64,000 bases of DNA from Acinetobacter pullicarnis (GCF_006352475.1 NZ_VCMZ01000001.1:3472001-3536000); one strand, 5' to 3'. Shown: positions 1 through 9,308, numbered from the stretch's first letter. Made by a program: numbers and translations. Notes: a model not told the origin generated them from the letters alone.

Positions 1-170
1 CGAAACGGCAGCACAAAAGCATGCAGGATGATTTTCCATAATAATTTGGGAATTTCAATCACACGTGAATCGGACAAAAACTCTTTTAGAAAGCGACGTA
101 CTGCAGCGGGCGTCGGTGCATCTGGCGTTCCTAAGTTTGCCACAATCACTAAGATACGTTGTTTTGACAT
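1..170 (-). CDS. hemH: Ferrochelatase, N-terminal part (cut by window edge)
   Basis: The first 56 codons of a minus-strand gene that runs off the left edge. The start ATG is at 168-170. The translation begins [20 protein letters not shown] and continues with a proline/alanine turn and the [23 protein letters not shown] stretch, which is the conserved N-terminus of ferrochelatase. The family inserts Fe2+ into protoporphyrin IX, the last step of protoheme synthesis, at the inner face of the cytoplasmic membrane. The catalytic His and Glu lie beyond the edge and cannot be checked. The 149 bases separating it from the next gene show nothing distinct. Confidence 0.88.
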   Translation of the reverse strand, partial: MSKQRILVIVANLGTPDAPTPAAVRRFLKEFLSDSRVIEIPKLLWKIILHAFVLPF

Positions 171-319
171 GTTTTTTCACTTTATCAATGTGGCAACTCG
201 TTAGCATACTTGATCCATAGCCACGACACAAATAACGAGAAACTGCACCTGTTGTACCAGAAATTATTCAAAAGAAATGCCGGTATTGCAACGGCTTTCC
301 CTACATGTAATCGCACTAT

Positions 320-1324
320 TTAAGGCTGACCAACCCGACCTAAATCACGTAATAATGCCTGTCCAATTCGCGTGATTTGCCAAAGCATACGCTGTCGATC
401 ATCGCGCCCAACAGGTACAATCCATTGATTTTGGCACATTTGTTGTTTGATGGTATAAAGCGCCCGAATATTAATTTGCACACCGGCAATCGCATGTACA
501 CGTGGTAATTCCGTTTGTGCATCGACCAAGGCTTTGCGAGCGAGATAGTCATTCAATAACTTTGAAAAATAAGCTTCTGGAAAAGGGTGCTGAAAGTCTT
601 GTGAAAGTAGGTGTAGTAATTCAGCCCAAGTGGTTTGTTTCATAACCACAATTTCTCTGACATGCTGCTCTTGATAAGCATGCATCCGATAATCAAAACT
701 AAAAATTTCGTCAATCGACACTTGTGGCAAATTTAGATATTGATCAACCAAAGACTGATCTTGCTGTAACTTCGCATGAGCAAGCTTAACCTTTAAGAGA
801 TCAATTTCATCATGTAAGACCTGTAGGTTTTGCGGACGCACCCATCCCAAGGTCGGATAACGCACAATCATTTGCGTCATATTTGATCGAATACCCAACT
901 CCAAATCTCTTAGATTTTTGAAATAGGCGATCTGTTCTACTTCATTCTGTAGTTGTTGTCTAAAATCGTTGAACTTTTCTTTTACTTTTTCACAGCACTC
1001 TTGCAGCTGCTCAGCACGGAATTCGGGATGAGCATGCATAAATACAACGATTGGTTTTTGTTTGGTGACAGCATATATATATTCTAAGTGCATATAGCCA
1101 ATGCCAGATACCGACTGTTCACCATATCGACTACCGAGCAGCAGCAAAACATAGTCACACTCATCAATCTGACGTCTTGCATGCGCACAACTCAGTGGTG
1201 TTCTAGACTCAAGCCCACAAGAAAAAAAGCCCATCCCCATCAGGGTTTGCACCACGACAGCGCGCTCAGGTTGCATCTCTTTTCCTGAAGTGGTTATAAA
1301 TACCTGATAACGCCTATCGAGCAT
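320..1324 (-). CDS. DUF4062 domain-containing protein
   Basis: A 334-residue soluble protein. The N-terminus (about residues 6-100) has the DUF4062 layout: a beta strand with YQVFITTSG at 6-14, a Cys/Ser/Arg-containing segment, then CDYVLLLLGSRYGE at 56-69 and a YIYAVTKQKPIVVF strand at 82-95. DUF4062 is a TIR/nucleoside-hydrolase-like fold often joined to STAND or effector modules. Here it is followed only by a helical region (about 105-220) and a C-terminal part of unknown type. The start ATG has an AGGGTGAG ribosome site. It lies between hemH and murI with no obvious partner. Function unknown; the domain call rests on motif recognition. Confidence 0.7.
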   Translation of the reverse strand: MLDRRYQVFITTSGKEMQPERAVVVQTLMGMGFFSCGLESRTPLSCAHARRQIDECDYVLLLLGSRYGEQSVSGIGYMHLEYIYAVTKQKPIVVFMHAHPEFRAEQLQECCEKVKEKFNDFRQQLQNEVEQIAYFKNLRDLELGIRSNMTQMIVRYPTLGWVRPQNLQVLHDEIDLLKVKLAHAKLQQDQSLVDQYLNLPQVSIDEIFSFDYRMHAYQEQHVREIVVMKQTTWAELLHLLSQDFQHPFPEAYFSKLLNDYLARKALVDAQTELPRVHAIAGVQINIRALYTIKQQMCQNQWIVPVGRDDRQRMLWQITRIGQALLRDLGRVGQP

Positions 1325-1425
1325 AGCTCACCCTAAGTCAATCAGTACATTAGCCGGTTAAGTCTCGTCGGTAATGGTCAATCTGAAAATATTAATGATT
1401 GATTAAAACCACAAAGATGCGGTTC

Positions 1426-2319
1426 TTAATCGATTTTTTCAGTTATTCTAGCAACAATATCGTGAATTGACCATGAGACTTCAGGCTGAAGCATATGGCG
1501 TAATACAGGCTGAAGTTGTGCCATGTTGTGGCCACTAACAAAACACTGGATGCTTATTTCTGGAATTTCTTCAGCCTTCGCGCGTAACCCATGTTTAATT
1601 AAAACCCGTGCTGTTTGACGTGCAACCGCGAGCCCAGAATCAATCAAGTTCAGACGATCGCCATACAATTGCTGAATACTTTGTTTTAAAAAGGGATAAT
1701 GCGTGCAACCCAATACCAAATAATCTGCACCTTGCTCAACCACTGGTTGTAGCAAGGTCTCTAAGCACTGCAAACAATCGGGACTATTGGCTTGTCCAGC
1801 TTCAATCCAAGGCACCAAATCCAAACAGGTTAAACTCAGCACTTGAACCTCCGCAGGTTCGGCAAAGTTGTGAATCACATCTTGAATTAAGCGTCCACGG
1901 AAGGTTGCAGGCGTTGCCAATACCGCAACCACTTTATTTTTAGATTGCAATACCGCGGGTTTAAGGGCTGGCACTAAACCGATGATGGGAAAGCAGTCGC
2001 CATAATGGGCACGTAAGTGATCAAGACTAAATGCCGATGCGGTATTACAGGCCACAACTGCGGCTTTACAGCCTTGGCGATATAACCAGTCAATCGCTTG
2101 TGCCGTCAGTTGCCGAATATCATCGTCTTGACGCGCACCATAAGGCACATTGGCGGTATCGGCAAAATAAATAATTCGCTCATTGGGTAAATATGCTGCA
2201 ATTTCTTGCGCAATCGACAGCCCGCCCACACCCGAGTCAAAAATACCGATCGGTGCATCAGCCGATGCTTGCGGCATTGGATCTTTTAAACACGGTAAAG
2301 CAACGGGATCAGTCATCAT
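1426..2319 (-). CDS. murI: Glutamate racemase
   Basis: Converts L- to D-glutamate for peptidoglycan, without a cofactor, using two cysteines. Both are visible: C91 in VACNTAS and C205 in LGCTHYP, together with the N-terminal FDSGVGGLS (27-35) that supplies the catalytic Asp. At 297 residues it is about 25-30 longer than typical family members because of an extra N-terminal stretch before PIGIFDSG. The real start may therefore be an internal Met (M15), although the distal ATG pair is in frame and unbroken. Monocistronic in appearance, with the DUF1285 gene upstream on the same strand. Confidence 0.95.
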   Translation of the reverse strand: MMTDPVALPCLKDPMPQASADAPIGIFDSGVGGLSIAQEIAAYLPNERIIYFADTANVPYGARQDDDIRQLTAQAIDWLYRQGCKAAVVACNTASAFSLDHLRAHYGDCFPIIGLVPALKPAVLQSKNKVVAVLATPATFRGRLIQDVIHNFAEPAEVQVLSLTCLDLVPWIEAGQANSPDCLQCLETLLQPVVEQGADYLVLGCTHYPFLKQSIQQLYGDRLNLIDSGLAVARQTARVLIKHGLRAKAEEIPEISIQCFVSGHNMAQLQPVLRHMLQPEVSWSIHDIVARITEKID

Positions 2320-2364
2320 AGCAAGTGCAGAGTAAGCAATAGAATGTGAGGATAAGCTTAAACC

Positions 2365-2937
2365 TCAGGTGCCTAATTGCAAGTGCAAATCACCACTACG
2401 CAGCAATAAAACCGTTTCACCCTGTTGATTTTCTTGCAACGTGCCATAGCCAATTAAATGATAAAACGTCTGACGTTGAATCAAGGCATTTAATCCCATA
2501 CGGACATGTACATAAGGTCTTAATTCAGCTTGATATTCCCGCATAAAAATCGGATGTTCAGCATCGACAATAATGACATCTTGATTGGTTGTCATCATTT
2601 GCAAATAGCACTGACCATTCAACTCAATTTGATCAACCTGATTAACCAATAACGGTTCATCCTCAACCTCAATTTCAATTTGTTCAGCAGGTGTTTTTAA
2701 ATAAAACCGATCTTGTTCTTTCCATAACACTGAACTAAACAGGTCTAACATCGCCTGCCGACGCATCAATTGACCTTGGTGCCACCATTCCCCATTGGCT
2801 TTTATCGTCAAATCCATTTTACCGCAATGCTTTGGTTGCCACTGTGCTAAAGGGGGGATTGACCTTTTGTGACCTTGTTGTGCACTTTTTAGGTATTGTG
2901 CAATGTCGATTAAGTTTTTATCATCAGAACCTGGCAT
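2365..2937 (-). CDS. DUF1285 family protein
   Basis: 190 residues, soluble, no signal peptide or membrane segment. The sequence follows the DUF1285 pattern: PPLAQWQPKHCGKMDLTI near residues 28-45, then a WWHQG.LMRR motif, an LFSSVLW segment and a DRFYLKTPAEQIEIEVED strand region. Its biochemical role is not known. The start ATG has a TAAGAGG-like ribosome site about 9 bases upstream. The gene lies 45 bases upstream of murI on the same strand, so co-transcription is possible. Confidence 0.75.
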   Translation of the reverse strand: MPGSDDKNLIDIAQYLKSAQQGHKRSIPPLAQWQPKHCGKMDLTIKANGEWWHQGQLMRRQAMLDLFSSVLWKEQDRFYLKTPAEQIEIEVEDEPLLVNQVDQIELNGQCYLQMMTTNQDVIIVDAEHPIFMREYQAELRPYVHVRMGLNALIQRQTFYHLIGYGTLQENQQGETVLLLRSGDLHLQLGT

Positions 2938-3163
2938 ATGGTTCGCCTCTTAAGGTGAATTATTTTGTTTTACCACAGTTTATGCCTAGCTGACGTCAAA
3001 TTATTATGACTTAGCCAATTGGCGAGCGCATGGTTTAAAACTATACTAGCGCCAATAATATACTCGGTACGAATTTAATTTGTGCCTCAGAATTAAGCAT
3101 ACTCATGGCAGCACCGATTACATCTTATACGGTCGCCACCCTTCGCAATATGAGGAGTCCTAC

Positions 3164-4876
3164 ATGGAACACATCGAACGTGAATCGATGGAGTTTGACG
3201 TCGTTATTGTCGGCGCAGGCCCTGCTGGTCTTTCAGCTGCAATTAAAATTCGTCAATTAGCAATTGAAAACAATCTTTCCGATTTATCCGTGTGTGTCGT
3301 GGAAAAAGGCTCTGAAGTAGGTGCGCATATCCTCTCTGGTGCATTGCTTGAACCACGTGCATTGAATGAACTGTTCCCAGACTGGAAAGAACTTGGGGCA
3401 CCATTAACTGTACCAGTCACCCAAGACCAAACCCATTTCTTACTTTCCGCCACCACCTCAAAAGAAGCACCGCATTGGATGGTGCCTAAAACCATGCACA
3501 ATGATGGTAACTACGTGGTGTCACTGGGTAATGTCGTGCGTTGGTTAGGTCAAAAAGCAGAAGAACTTGAGGTTTCTATTTTCCCAGGTTTTGCTGCTGC
3601 CGAAGTACTTTATGCCGAAGATGGTTCAGTTAAAGGTATTCAAACTGGCGACATGGGCATTGGTAAAGATGGCGAACCAACGCATAACTTCACTCCTGGC
3701 TATGAACTGCATGCCAAATATACGTTATTTGCAGAAGGTTGCCGCGGTCATTTGGGCAAGCGCCTCATTGCCAAATACAATCTGGATAAAAATGTCGATC
3801 CGCAGCATTACGGGATCGGTATTAAAGAGTTGTGGGAAATTGATCCAGCCAAACATAAAGCTGGTTTGGCAATGCATGGCGCAGGTTGGCCTTTGGCGGA
3901 AACTGGTTCTACGGGTGGTTGGTGGTTATACCATGCTGAAAACAACCAAGTGACCTTGGGTATGATTGTGGATTTATCTTATGAAAATCCACATATGTAT
4001 CCATTTATGGAAATGCAACGTTGGAAAACCCATCCACTGATTAAACAGTATTTAGAAGGTGGTAAACGTATTTCTTATGGTGCACGTGCAGTGGTCAAAG
4101 GCGGCTTAAATGCTTTACCTAAACTCACTTTCCCAGGTGGCTGCCTGATTGGTGATGATGCAGGTTTCTTAAACTTTGCAAAAATCAAAGGCTCACATAC
4201 CGCAATGAAATCAGGCATGTTATGTGCTGAAGCGGTATTTGAAGCAATTGCTGCTGGTGTTGGAAAAGGCGGTGAAGTCGGTTATGCACGTGTCGCTGAA
4301 GGTGAAGATTTCTTCGCCAAAGAGCTCACCAGCTATACCACTAAATTTGACAACAGTTGGCTCAAAGAAGAACTTCATCGTTCACGTAACTTTGGTCCAG
4401 CCATGCATAAATTTGGTTTATGGATGGGCGGTGCATTTAACTTTATCGATCAAAACGTCTTTAAAGTGCCCTTCACCTTACATGATCTAAGCACTGACTT
4501 TGGTGTACTCAAAACAGTTGATGCTGCGACATTTAAGCCTGACTATCCAAAAGCCGATGGCAAGATTACCTTTGATCGCTTGTCTTCTGTGTTTGTATCA
4601 AACACCGTGCATGAAGAAAATCAGCCAGCGCATTTGAAATTGACCGATGCTTCAATTCCAGTCAATGTGAACTTGCCAAAATGGGATGAGCCAGCACAGC
4701 GTTACTGCCCTGCCGGTGTTTATGAAATCATGGAAAATGATGACGGTTCTAAGCGCTTCCAAATTAACGCGGCCAACTGTGTTCATTGTAAAACCTGTGA
4801 TATCAAAGACCCATCGCAAAACATCACTTGGGTAACGCCTGAGGGTGGCGGTGGCCCGAACTATCCAAACATGTAA
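3164..4876 (+). CDS. Electron transfer flavoprotein-ubiquinone oxidoreductase (ETF-QO)
   Basis: Passes electrons from reduced ETF to ubiquinone at the inner membrane, linking fatty-acid and amino-acid acyl-CoA dehydrogenases to respiration. I chose ATG 3164 (570 aa) over the longer frame opening at 3080 because TGAGGAG stands 7 bases before it and the FAD dinucleotide motif VGAGPAG (16-22) then sits at the usual distance. The middle carries GGWWLYHAENNQVTLGM and GCLIGDDAGFLN, typical of the family. The C-terminal ferredoxin-like part holds the 4Fe-4S ligands C515, C539, C542 and C545. Often named etfD or fixC-like. A strong terminator follows. Confidence 0.95.
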   Translation: MEHIERESMEFDVVIVGAGPAGLSAAIKIRQLAIENNLSDLSVCVVEKGSEVGAHILSGALLEPRALNELFPDWKELGAPLTVPVTQDQTHFLLSATTSKEAPHWMVPKTMHNDGNYVVSLGNVVRWLGQKAEELEVSIFPGFAAAEVLYAEDGSVKGIQTGDMGIGKDGEPTHNFTPGYELHAKYTLFAEGCRGHLGKRLIAKYNLDKNVDPQHYGIGIKELWEIDPAKHKAGLAMHGAGWPLAETGSTGGWWLYHAENNQVTLGMIVDLSYENPHMYPFMEMQRWKTHPLIKQYLEGGKRISYGARAVVKGGLNALPKLTFPGGCLIGDDAGFLNFAKIKGSHTAMKSGMLCAEAVFEAIAAGVGKGGEVGYARVAEGEDFFAKELTSYTTKFDNSWLKEELHRSRNFGPAMHKFGLWMGGAFNFIDQNVFKVPFTLHDLSTDFGVLKTVDAATFKPDYPKADGKITFDRLSSVFVSNTVHEENQPAHLKLTDASIPVNVNLPKWDEPAQRYCPAGVYEIMENDDGSKRFQINAANCVHCKTCDIKDPSQNITWVTPEGGGGPNYPNM

Positions 4877-4898
4877 TTGAAGACCTTTTAATTTAGAC

Positions 4899-4926
4899 AA
4901 TTAACCCCTCATTTGAGGGGTTAATT
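4899..4926. terminator. Bidirectional intrinsic terminator
   Basis: A perfect 13-bp stem (AATTAACCCCTCA with TGAGGGGTTAATT) around a 2-base loop. It is followed by TTTT on the plus side and preceded by A-rich DNA. It sits between the convergent ETF-QO gene and the SDR gene, so it probably ends both. Confidence 0.85.
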
Positions 4927-4955
4927 TTATGTGCTTGGAAAACGATAAATATGGC

Positions 4956-5720
4956 TTAGGCTTTGGTACTTTCAGTCACTTTTAATGGGCTAAATGATTG
5001 AGAGGTTGGCATGAGTTCGATTCTATTGATATTAATATGCTTCGGTTGCGAAACAACCCATGCTACGGTATTGGCGATGTCTTCTGGCAAAATTGGATTT
5101 TTATTGTCATATAACGTTTTAACTTTCTCTAAGTCCCCTTTAAAACGGACTTCTGAAAACTCTGTTCCGCCACACAATCCAGGTTCGATATTACACACTC
5201 TCACGCCAGTGCCAGCAAGATCTGCTCTTAAGTTTAGGCTAAATTGCGCAACAAAGGCTTTGGTTGCACCATACACATTGCCACCCGGGTATGGATATGT
5301 CCCTGCAATAGAGCCCATATTAATAATTAAGCCTGAATGCTTGTCCACCATATAAGGTAGGATGATGCTGGTAACGGTCATTAAACCTTTAATGTTGGTA
5401 TCCACCATGGTGTACCAATCATCGAGTTTTGCATGCTGAGCCGCTTCTAGCCCTAAGGCCAAACCTGCATTATTCACCAATACATCAATTTGACTGATTG
5501 CAAATTCTGATGGAAGGCGATTCAGCTTATCCGCGATCTGCGCCGATGTATCACAGATATCCAAAGGCAGCGCACAGAAATTATCGCCTAATTCGTTTTT
5601 AATCACTTCTAGCTTATCTGCTCTTCGCGCAGCGCCAATCACTTTATAGTTTTGACGGATTAATTCTTTGGCAATACTATATCCAAATCCAGAAGATGCG
5701 CCTGTGACAAGTGCTAACAT
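4956..5720 (-). CDS. Short-chain dehydrogenase/reductase (YdfG-like)
   Basis: A classical SDR of 254 residues. It has the NADP-binding glycine motif TGASSGFG at 6-13, basic residues AARRADK just after beta-2 (favouring NADP over NAD), NNAG at 83-86, and the catalytic S137, Y150 and K154 in YGATK. It most resembles YdfG/3-hydroxy-acid dehydrogenase-type enzymes that oxidise serine or 3-hydroxy acids; the substrate cannot be fixed from sequence. ATG at 5718-5720 was chosen because AAAGGGA lies 7 bases upstream; a frame extension of 9 codons upstream lacks such a site. Stands alone between two terminators. Confidence 0.88.
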   Translation of the reverse strand: MLALVTGASSGFGYSIAKELIRQNYKVIGAARRADKLEVIKNELGDNFCALPLDICDTSAQIADKLNRLPSEFAISQIDVLVNNAGLALGLEAAQHAKLDDWYTMVDTNIKGLMTVTSIILPYMVDKHSGLIINMGSIAGTYPYPGGNVYGATKAFVAQFSLNLRADLAGTGVRVCNIEPGLCGGTEFSEVRFKGDLEKVKTLYDNKNPILPEDIANTVAWVVSQPKHININRIELMPTSQSFSPLKVTESTKA

Positions 5721-5799
5721 GATGATTCCCTTTCTATTTAAACCCAATTGATTGCATCTAAAATATACTATTCATCATAAAATTATTTAATTTTAACGG

Positions 5800-5940
5800 A
5801 TGCTTACATTTGTATTGCAGCACTTGGGGTTAATGCCAGCTGAACATCCTGACAAATCGGCTTTATTGTCTACACCACAAAAGGGAAAACTGAGATTAGG
5901 AACCAGATGCCATACTTTAGAAATAAGAGAATATCCATAA
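5800..5940 (+). CDS. Possible 46-residue small ORF
   Basis: An uninterrupted ATG-to-TAA frame in the 290-base gap between the SDR gene and tusA, starting MLTFVLQHLGLMPAEH. No convincing ribosome site is present and I recognise no family. It could be a gene remnant. The stop lies right against the hairpin at 5943-5963, which would suit a short plus-strand transcript, but that hairpin also serves tusA. Reported only as a possibility. Confidence 0.15.
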   Translation: MLTFVLQHLGLMPAEHPDKSALLSTPQKGKLRLGTRCHTLEIREYP

Positions 5941-5942
5941 AA

Positions 5943-5963
5943 AATGGAAGCTAGGCTTCCATT
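5943..5963 (-). terminator. Intrinsic terminator after tusA
   Basis: Perfect 9-bp stem AATGGAAGC / GCTTCCATT with a 3-base loop. On the minus strand it is followed by TTTTTTAT, and it lies 52 bases past the tusA stop. Plus-strand use is possible (CTTTATTT follows). Confidence 0.7.
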
Positions 5964-6014
5964 CTTTATTTAATATGGCTTCTGCCAGTCATTTATGTTC
6001 TCAGACTAAACCCA

Positions 6015-6275
6015 TTAGCCCTTTTGAATCAGGTAGTGAAATTCTTTTTTGCCATCGGCATCGAGTAATTCTTCTTGTAATAATAATTCGTGACCTAAAT
6101 GTGCACAAAACTTAGGGATATCCCATGAAGTTGAGTTGTCAGTGGCGAATACTTCAACCACATCACCTGACTGTGATTTACGAATGGCTTGATGCAACAT
6201 CATGACCGGCTCAGGGCAGCGTAAACCACGGGTGTTAAGCTGAATATGCGGTGTTAAATCCTGAACTGACATCAT
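6015..6275 (-). CDS. tusA: TusA-type sulfur carrier protein
   Basis: 86 residues with the signature LRCPEPVM, in which C20 followed by PEP is the persulfide-carrying site of the TusA/SirA fold. TusA accepts sulfur from cysteine desulfurase IscS and hands it to the TusBCD relay for 2-thiouridine in tRNA, among other thiolation routes. The length matches the family. Two adjacent ATG codons could start it; the second gives 85 residues. Transcribed alone, divergent from corC, with a terminator downstream. Confidence 0.88.
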   Translation of the reverse strand: MMSVQDLTPHIQLNTRGLRCPEPVMMLHQAIRKSQSGDVVEVFATDNSTSWDIPKFCAHLGHELLLQEELLDADGKKEFHYLIQKG

Positions 6276-6458
6276 TACACTCGAATAAAAAGGTCGCTTA
6301 TCTTAACATATTTGGGATTTATTCAGCCATGTATTGAAAGATGTGGAAATCCGCTTTGCCAGATTGACCACAACACTTAAGCTTAGAGATAGACTTCTCT
6401 ATTTTATGCGGTATTATAAAAATACTTTTATCCAATTTAAGTGTCTTTAGGAAAGATC

Positions 6459-7295
6459 ATGCACGAGGAATCAAGCCCGTCGTGGGGTATGCGCGGCTTA
6501 AGAAAATGGCTTAAAGTCGAACCAGAAACTCGCGACGAACTACTAAAATTAGTACAAGATTCACGTCGTTTTTTAGAATCCGATACAGTTGCAATGCTCG
6601 AAGGGGTTTTAGACCTGCCAGCAACCAAAATTCGTGAAGTCATGACCCCGCGTACAGCGATGGTCAGTCTACAAGAAGATGATCAATTACTTGATATTTT
6701 GCATGTACTCATTGAGTCTGCACATTCACGTTTTCCGGTGTTTTCTTCGGATCAACCCGACAATGTGGTCGGGATGTTATTGGCCAAAGATCTGCTTCCC
6801 TTCCTTTCTGAAGGCAGTGCCAAAATTGATATTCGCCGTCTGATGCGTCAACCGTTATATGTGCCTGAAAGTGCGCGTTCCGATCAGGTTTTGCGCATGC
6901 TCAAAAATACGCAAAATCATATTGCAATCGTGATTGATGAATACGGCACGACCTCAGGCTTGGTGACCTTAGAAGATATCCTCGAAGAAATTGTCGGTGA
7001 AATTGAAGATGAACATGACAATGCCGACGAAGAAGGCCAGTTTATTGTTCCCGATCCAGCCAACACCAGCAATACTTGGTTGGTACAAGCACTAACGCCA
7101 ATCGAGTATTTCAACTCAGCACTCAATGCTGACTTCTCAGATGATGAAGTTGAAACGGTTGGTGGATTGCTTCTCCAAGAAATCGGTTTGGTCAGTGATT
7201 TACAAGGCCAAATGGTTGAACTCGATAATTGGCAATTTACCATTCAAGAAGCCGATGCACGCAGTATTCATTTGATTAGAGCTACACGTCAATGA
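6459..7295 (+). CDS. corC: CorC/HlyC-family CBS-domain protein
   Basis: 278 residues. A short basic N-terminus is followed by paired CBS domains (about 60-190; note VMTPRTAMVSL and the IVIDEYGTTSGLVTLEDILEEIVGEI block) and a C-terminal CorC_HlyC domain. The family is linked to Mg2+/Co2+ efflux and membrane integrity. ATG 6459 was chosen over the GTG at 6441 because TTAGGAAAG stands at ideal distance. It overlaps lnt by 4 bases (ATGA). The corC-lnt pairing (ybeX-lnt in E. coli) is conserved across proteobacteria and supports both calls. Confidence 0.92.
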   Translation: MHEESSPSWGMRGLRKWLKVEPETRDELLKLVQDSRRFLESDTVAMLEGVLDLPATKIREVMTPRTAMVSLQEDDQLLDILHVLIESAHSRFPVFSSDQPDNVVGMLLAKDLLPFLSEGSAKIDIRRLMRQPLYVPESARSDQVLRMLKNTQNHIAIVIDEYGTTSGLVTLEDILEEIVGEIEDEHDNADEEGQFIVPDPANTSNTWLVQALTPIEYFNSALNADFSDDEVETVGGLLLQEIGLVSDLQGQMVELDNWQFTIQEADARSIHLIRATRQ

Positions 7296-8851
7296 GACAG
7301 TATTTTGACAAGTTGCTGCAAATCTCTGCTTCAGAAAAGCCATTACCCCTGATCTATCCAGTTCTGATCGCACTAATTTCAGGTGCTGTATTTAGTTTGG
7401 CTTTGGCTCCCTATTATTTGTGGTGGCTGGCCATTCTATCTCCTGCCCTGCTCTATGCCTGCTTAAGACAACGCGCTCCGCGCCAAGCCTTCGCTATTGG
7501 CTGGGCATATGGTTTTGGACTTTGGTTTGTCGGTGCATTTTGGTTATATACCTCAATTCATGTCTATGGTGAAACCAACGCTATCCTAAGCGTGCTCCTC
7601 ATTGTCATCATGGCGCTGGTCATGGGCCTGTTTACTGCGATTCAAACTTGGCTTTATCGACGTTTCTTTCCAGAAACACCGCTCACTTTCGCACCCATTT
7701 GGGTGCTGTTTGAATGGGCAAAAACTTGGGTATTCACAGGCTTTCCATGGCTGTTTGCAGGTTATGCATTTAGTGAGCGTCTACTCGATGCCTATGCACC
7801 ATTATTTGGGGTGTTTTCAGTTTCGTTTGTGGTCATTCTCTTGGCCTGTGCCTTGGTTGAGATTCTCAACAAACGGATTTTCTGGGCTGTTCCCGCGGCA
7901 ATCCTGTTGCTCGGTGCTTGGGGTGCGTCACATCTCCAATTTGTTTCTGCCAAAGATGAAAAGCCATTATCGGTGTCTTTAATTCAGGGCAACATTCCAC
8001 AAGACATGAAATGGTTGACAGAATATCAAGGCAAAACGCTGGAGATTTACACTGAACTGAGTCAAAGCGAATGGGGCCGTGATCTGATTGTCTGGCCTGA
8101 ATCTTCAATCCCAATGTTTCAAACCGATATTCCTGGTTTTTTACAGGCGATGAATCAACAAGCCAAACAATCGAATACAGCGTGGGTAACGGGTATTCCA
8201 TATTGGGATTTAAACGATTCGGCGACACAACAAACACCCGTATTTTTTAATAGTCTAATGGCGTCAGGCAGCGATACCAACGGCCTCTATAAAAAGCAAC
8301 GTTTGGTTCCTTTTGGCGAATATATTCCACTTCATGGTCTGCTCAGTTGGGTACTACCTGCCATGCAAAATGATCCGAGCATGAGTAGTTTTAGTCGCGG
8401 TTCATCCGAACAAGCACCACTCGACATCAAAGGTCATCCGCTGGCTGCGGCAATTTGCTATGAAATTGCCTATCCAAATCTAACCCGTCGTAATGCTGCA
8501 AATAGTGATTTCTTGGTCACCGTATCCAATGATGCATGGTTCACAGGAACGGCAGGACCTTGGCAACATTTACAGATGGTGCAAATGCGTGCCAAAGAAA
8601 ATGGTCGTTGGATTATTCGTGCCACCAATACGGGTATTACTGCGTTTATCGATGAAAATGGTCATATTGTAAAACAAGCACCAATCGATCAGCCTGCGGT
8701 ACTGCGAGGTGAACTCCCAGCCATGCAAGGTCAAACTTGGTATAGCCGTTTCAGTGATTGGCCGATTTTAATGTTCTCAAGCTTATTATTATTGCTTGGC
8801 TGGTTTTATCGACCACGTGTCATCGACGTTTCATTTAAATCTCGTCGTTAA
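7292..8851 (+). CDS. lnt: Apolipoprotein N-acyltransferase
   Basis: Adds the third acyl chain to the N-terminal cysteine of lipoproteins in the inner membrane, the last step of lipoprotein maturation. 519 residues: several N-terminal membrane helices (about 15-220), then a periplasmic nitrilase domain and one C-terminal helix. The catalytic triad is in place: E270 in WPESS, K334/K335 in KKQRLVPFGEY, and C389 in ICYEIAYPN. Translationally coupled to corC by an ATGA overlap. The positions agree closely with the E. coli enzyme (E267, K335, C387). Confidence 0.96.
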   Translation: MRQYFDKLLQISASEKPLPLIYPVLIALISGAVFSLALAPYYLWWLAILSPALLYACLRQRAPRQAFAIGWAYGFGLWFVGAFWLYTSIHVYGETNAILSVLLIVIMALVMGLFTAIQTWLYRRFFPETPLTFAPIWVLFEWAKTWVFTGFPWLFAGYAFSERLLDAYAPLFGVFSVSFVVILLACALVEILNKRIFWAVPAAILLLGAWGASHLQFVSAKDEKPLSVSLIQGNIPQDMKWLTEYQGKTLEIYTELSQSEWGRDLIVWPESSIPMFQTDIPGFLQAMNQQAKQSNTAWVTGIPYWDLNDSATQQTPVFFNSLMASGSDTNGLYKKQRLVPFGEYIPLHGLLSWVLPAMQNDPSMSSFSRGSSEQAPLDIKGHPLAAAICYEIAYPNLTRRNAANSDFLVTVSNDAWFTGTAGPWQHLQMVQMRAKENGRWIIRATNTGITAFIDENGHIVKQAPIDQPAVLRGELPAMQGQTWYSRFSDWPILMFSSLLLLLGWFYRPRVIDVSFKSRR

Positions 8852-8909
8852 TCCATCACGACCCAATATTTTCAAGATGCACAATCAGCTAGACCTATCC
8901 AATACCAAT

Positions 8910-8935
8910 TTGATTCAGCTTCAGAGCTGAATCAA
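8910..8935. terminator. Candidate terminator between lnt and csaA
   Basis: Perfect 11-bp stem TTGATTCAGCT / AGCTGAATCAA with loop TCAG, between the convergent lnt and csaA genes. There is no long T tract on either side, so strength is uncertain. Confidence 0.5.
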
Positions 8936-8963
8936 ACTTCTCTTCCAATCCATATAATGCGAT

Positions 8964-9308
8964 TTAAAGTAGTTTAGTCCCAAGTGGCACATCCAAATCA
9001 GGTACGCATAACACAACATCCCCATCGGCATTGTGAAAGCCAGTCACTAAGCACTCCGATTGAATTGGGCCAATTTGTTTTTTTGGAAAATTAACCACAG
9101 CGACCACCAACTTCCCGATCAGTTCATCTGGTTGATACAGTTTGGTAATTTGAGCACTAGATTTTCGCACCCCAAGTTCTTCACCAAAGTCGACGTGTAA
9201 AATATAAGCAGGCTTACGCGCTTTTTCAAAAACCGTTGCTTGAACAATACGCCCAACACGTAACTCAACTTTCAAAAAATCATTCCACTCAATCAGTTCC
9301 ATGTGCAT
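8964..9308 (-). CDS. csaA: CsaA-type tRNA-binding protein
   Basis: A compact protein of 112-114 residues (ATG at 9308 or 9302) made of one EMAP/Trbp111-type OB fold. The features are VELRVGRIVQA near the N-terminus, then KPAYILHVDFG, the SSAQIT loop and the terminal LVTGF...LCVPDLDVPLGTKL block. Members bind the tRNA elbow and have been described as export-related chaperones. It is transcribed alone, convergent with lnt. Confidence 0.9.
   Translation of the reverse strand: MHMELIEWNDFLKVELRVGRIVQATVFEKARKPAYILHVDFGEELGVRKSSAQITKLYQPDELIGKLVVAVVNFPKKQIGPIQSECLVTGFHNADGDVVLCVPDLDVPLGTKLL

Noticed and set aside
3080..3163. 28-residue N-terminal extension of the ETF-QO gene
   Set aside because: No ribosome site and no family likeness; ATG 3164 has TGAGGAG at proper distance.
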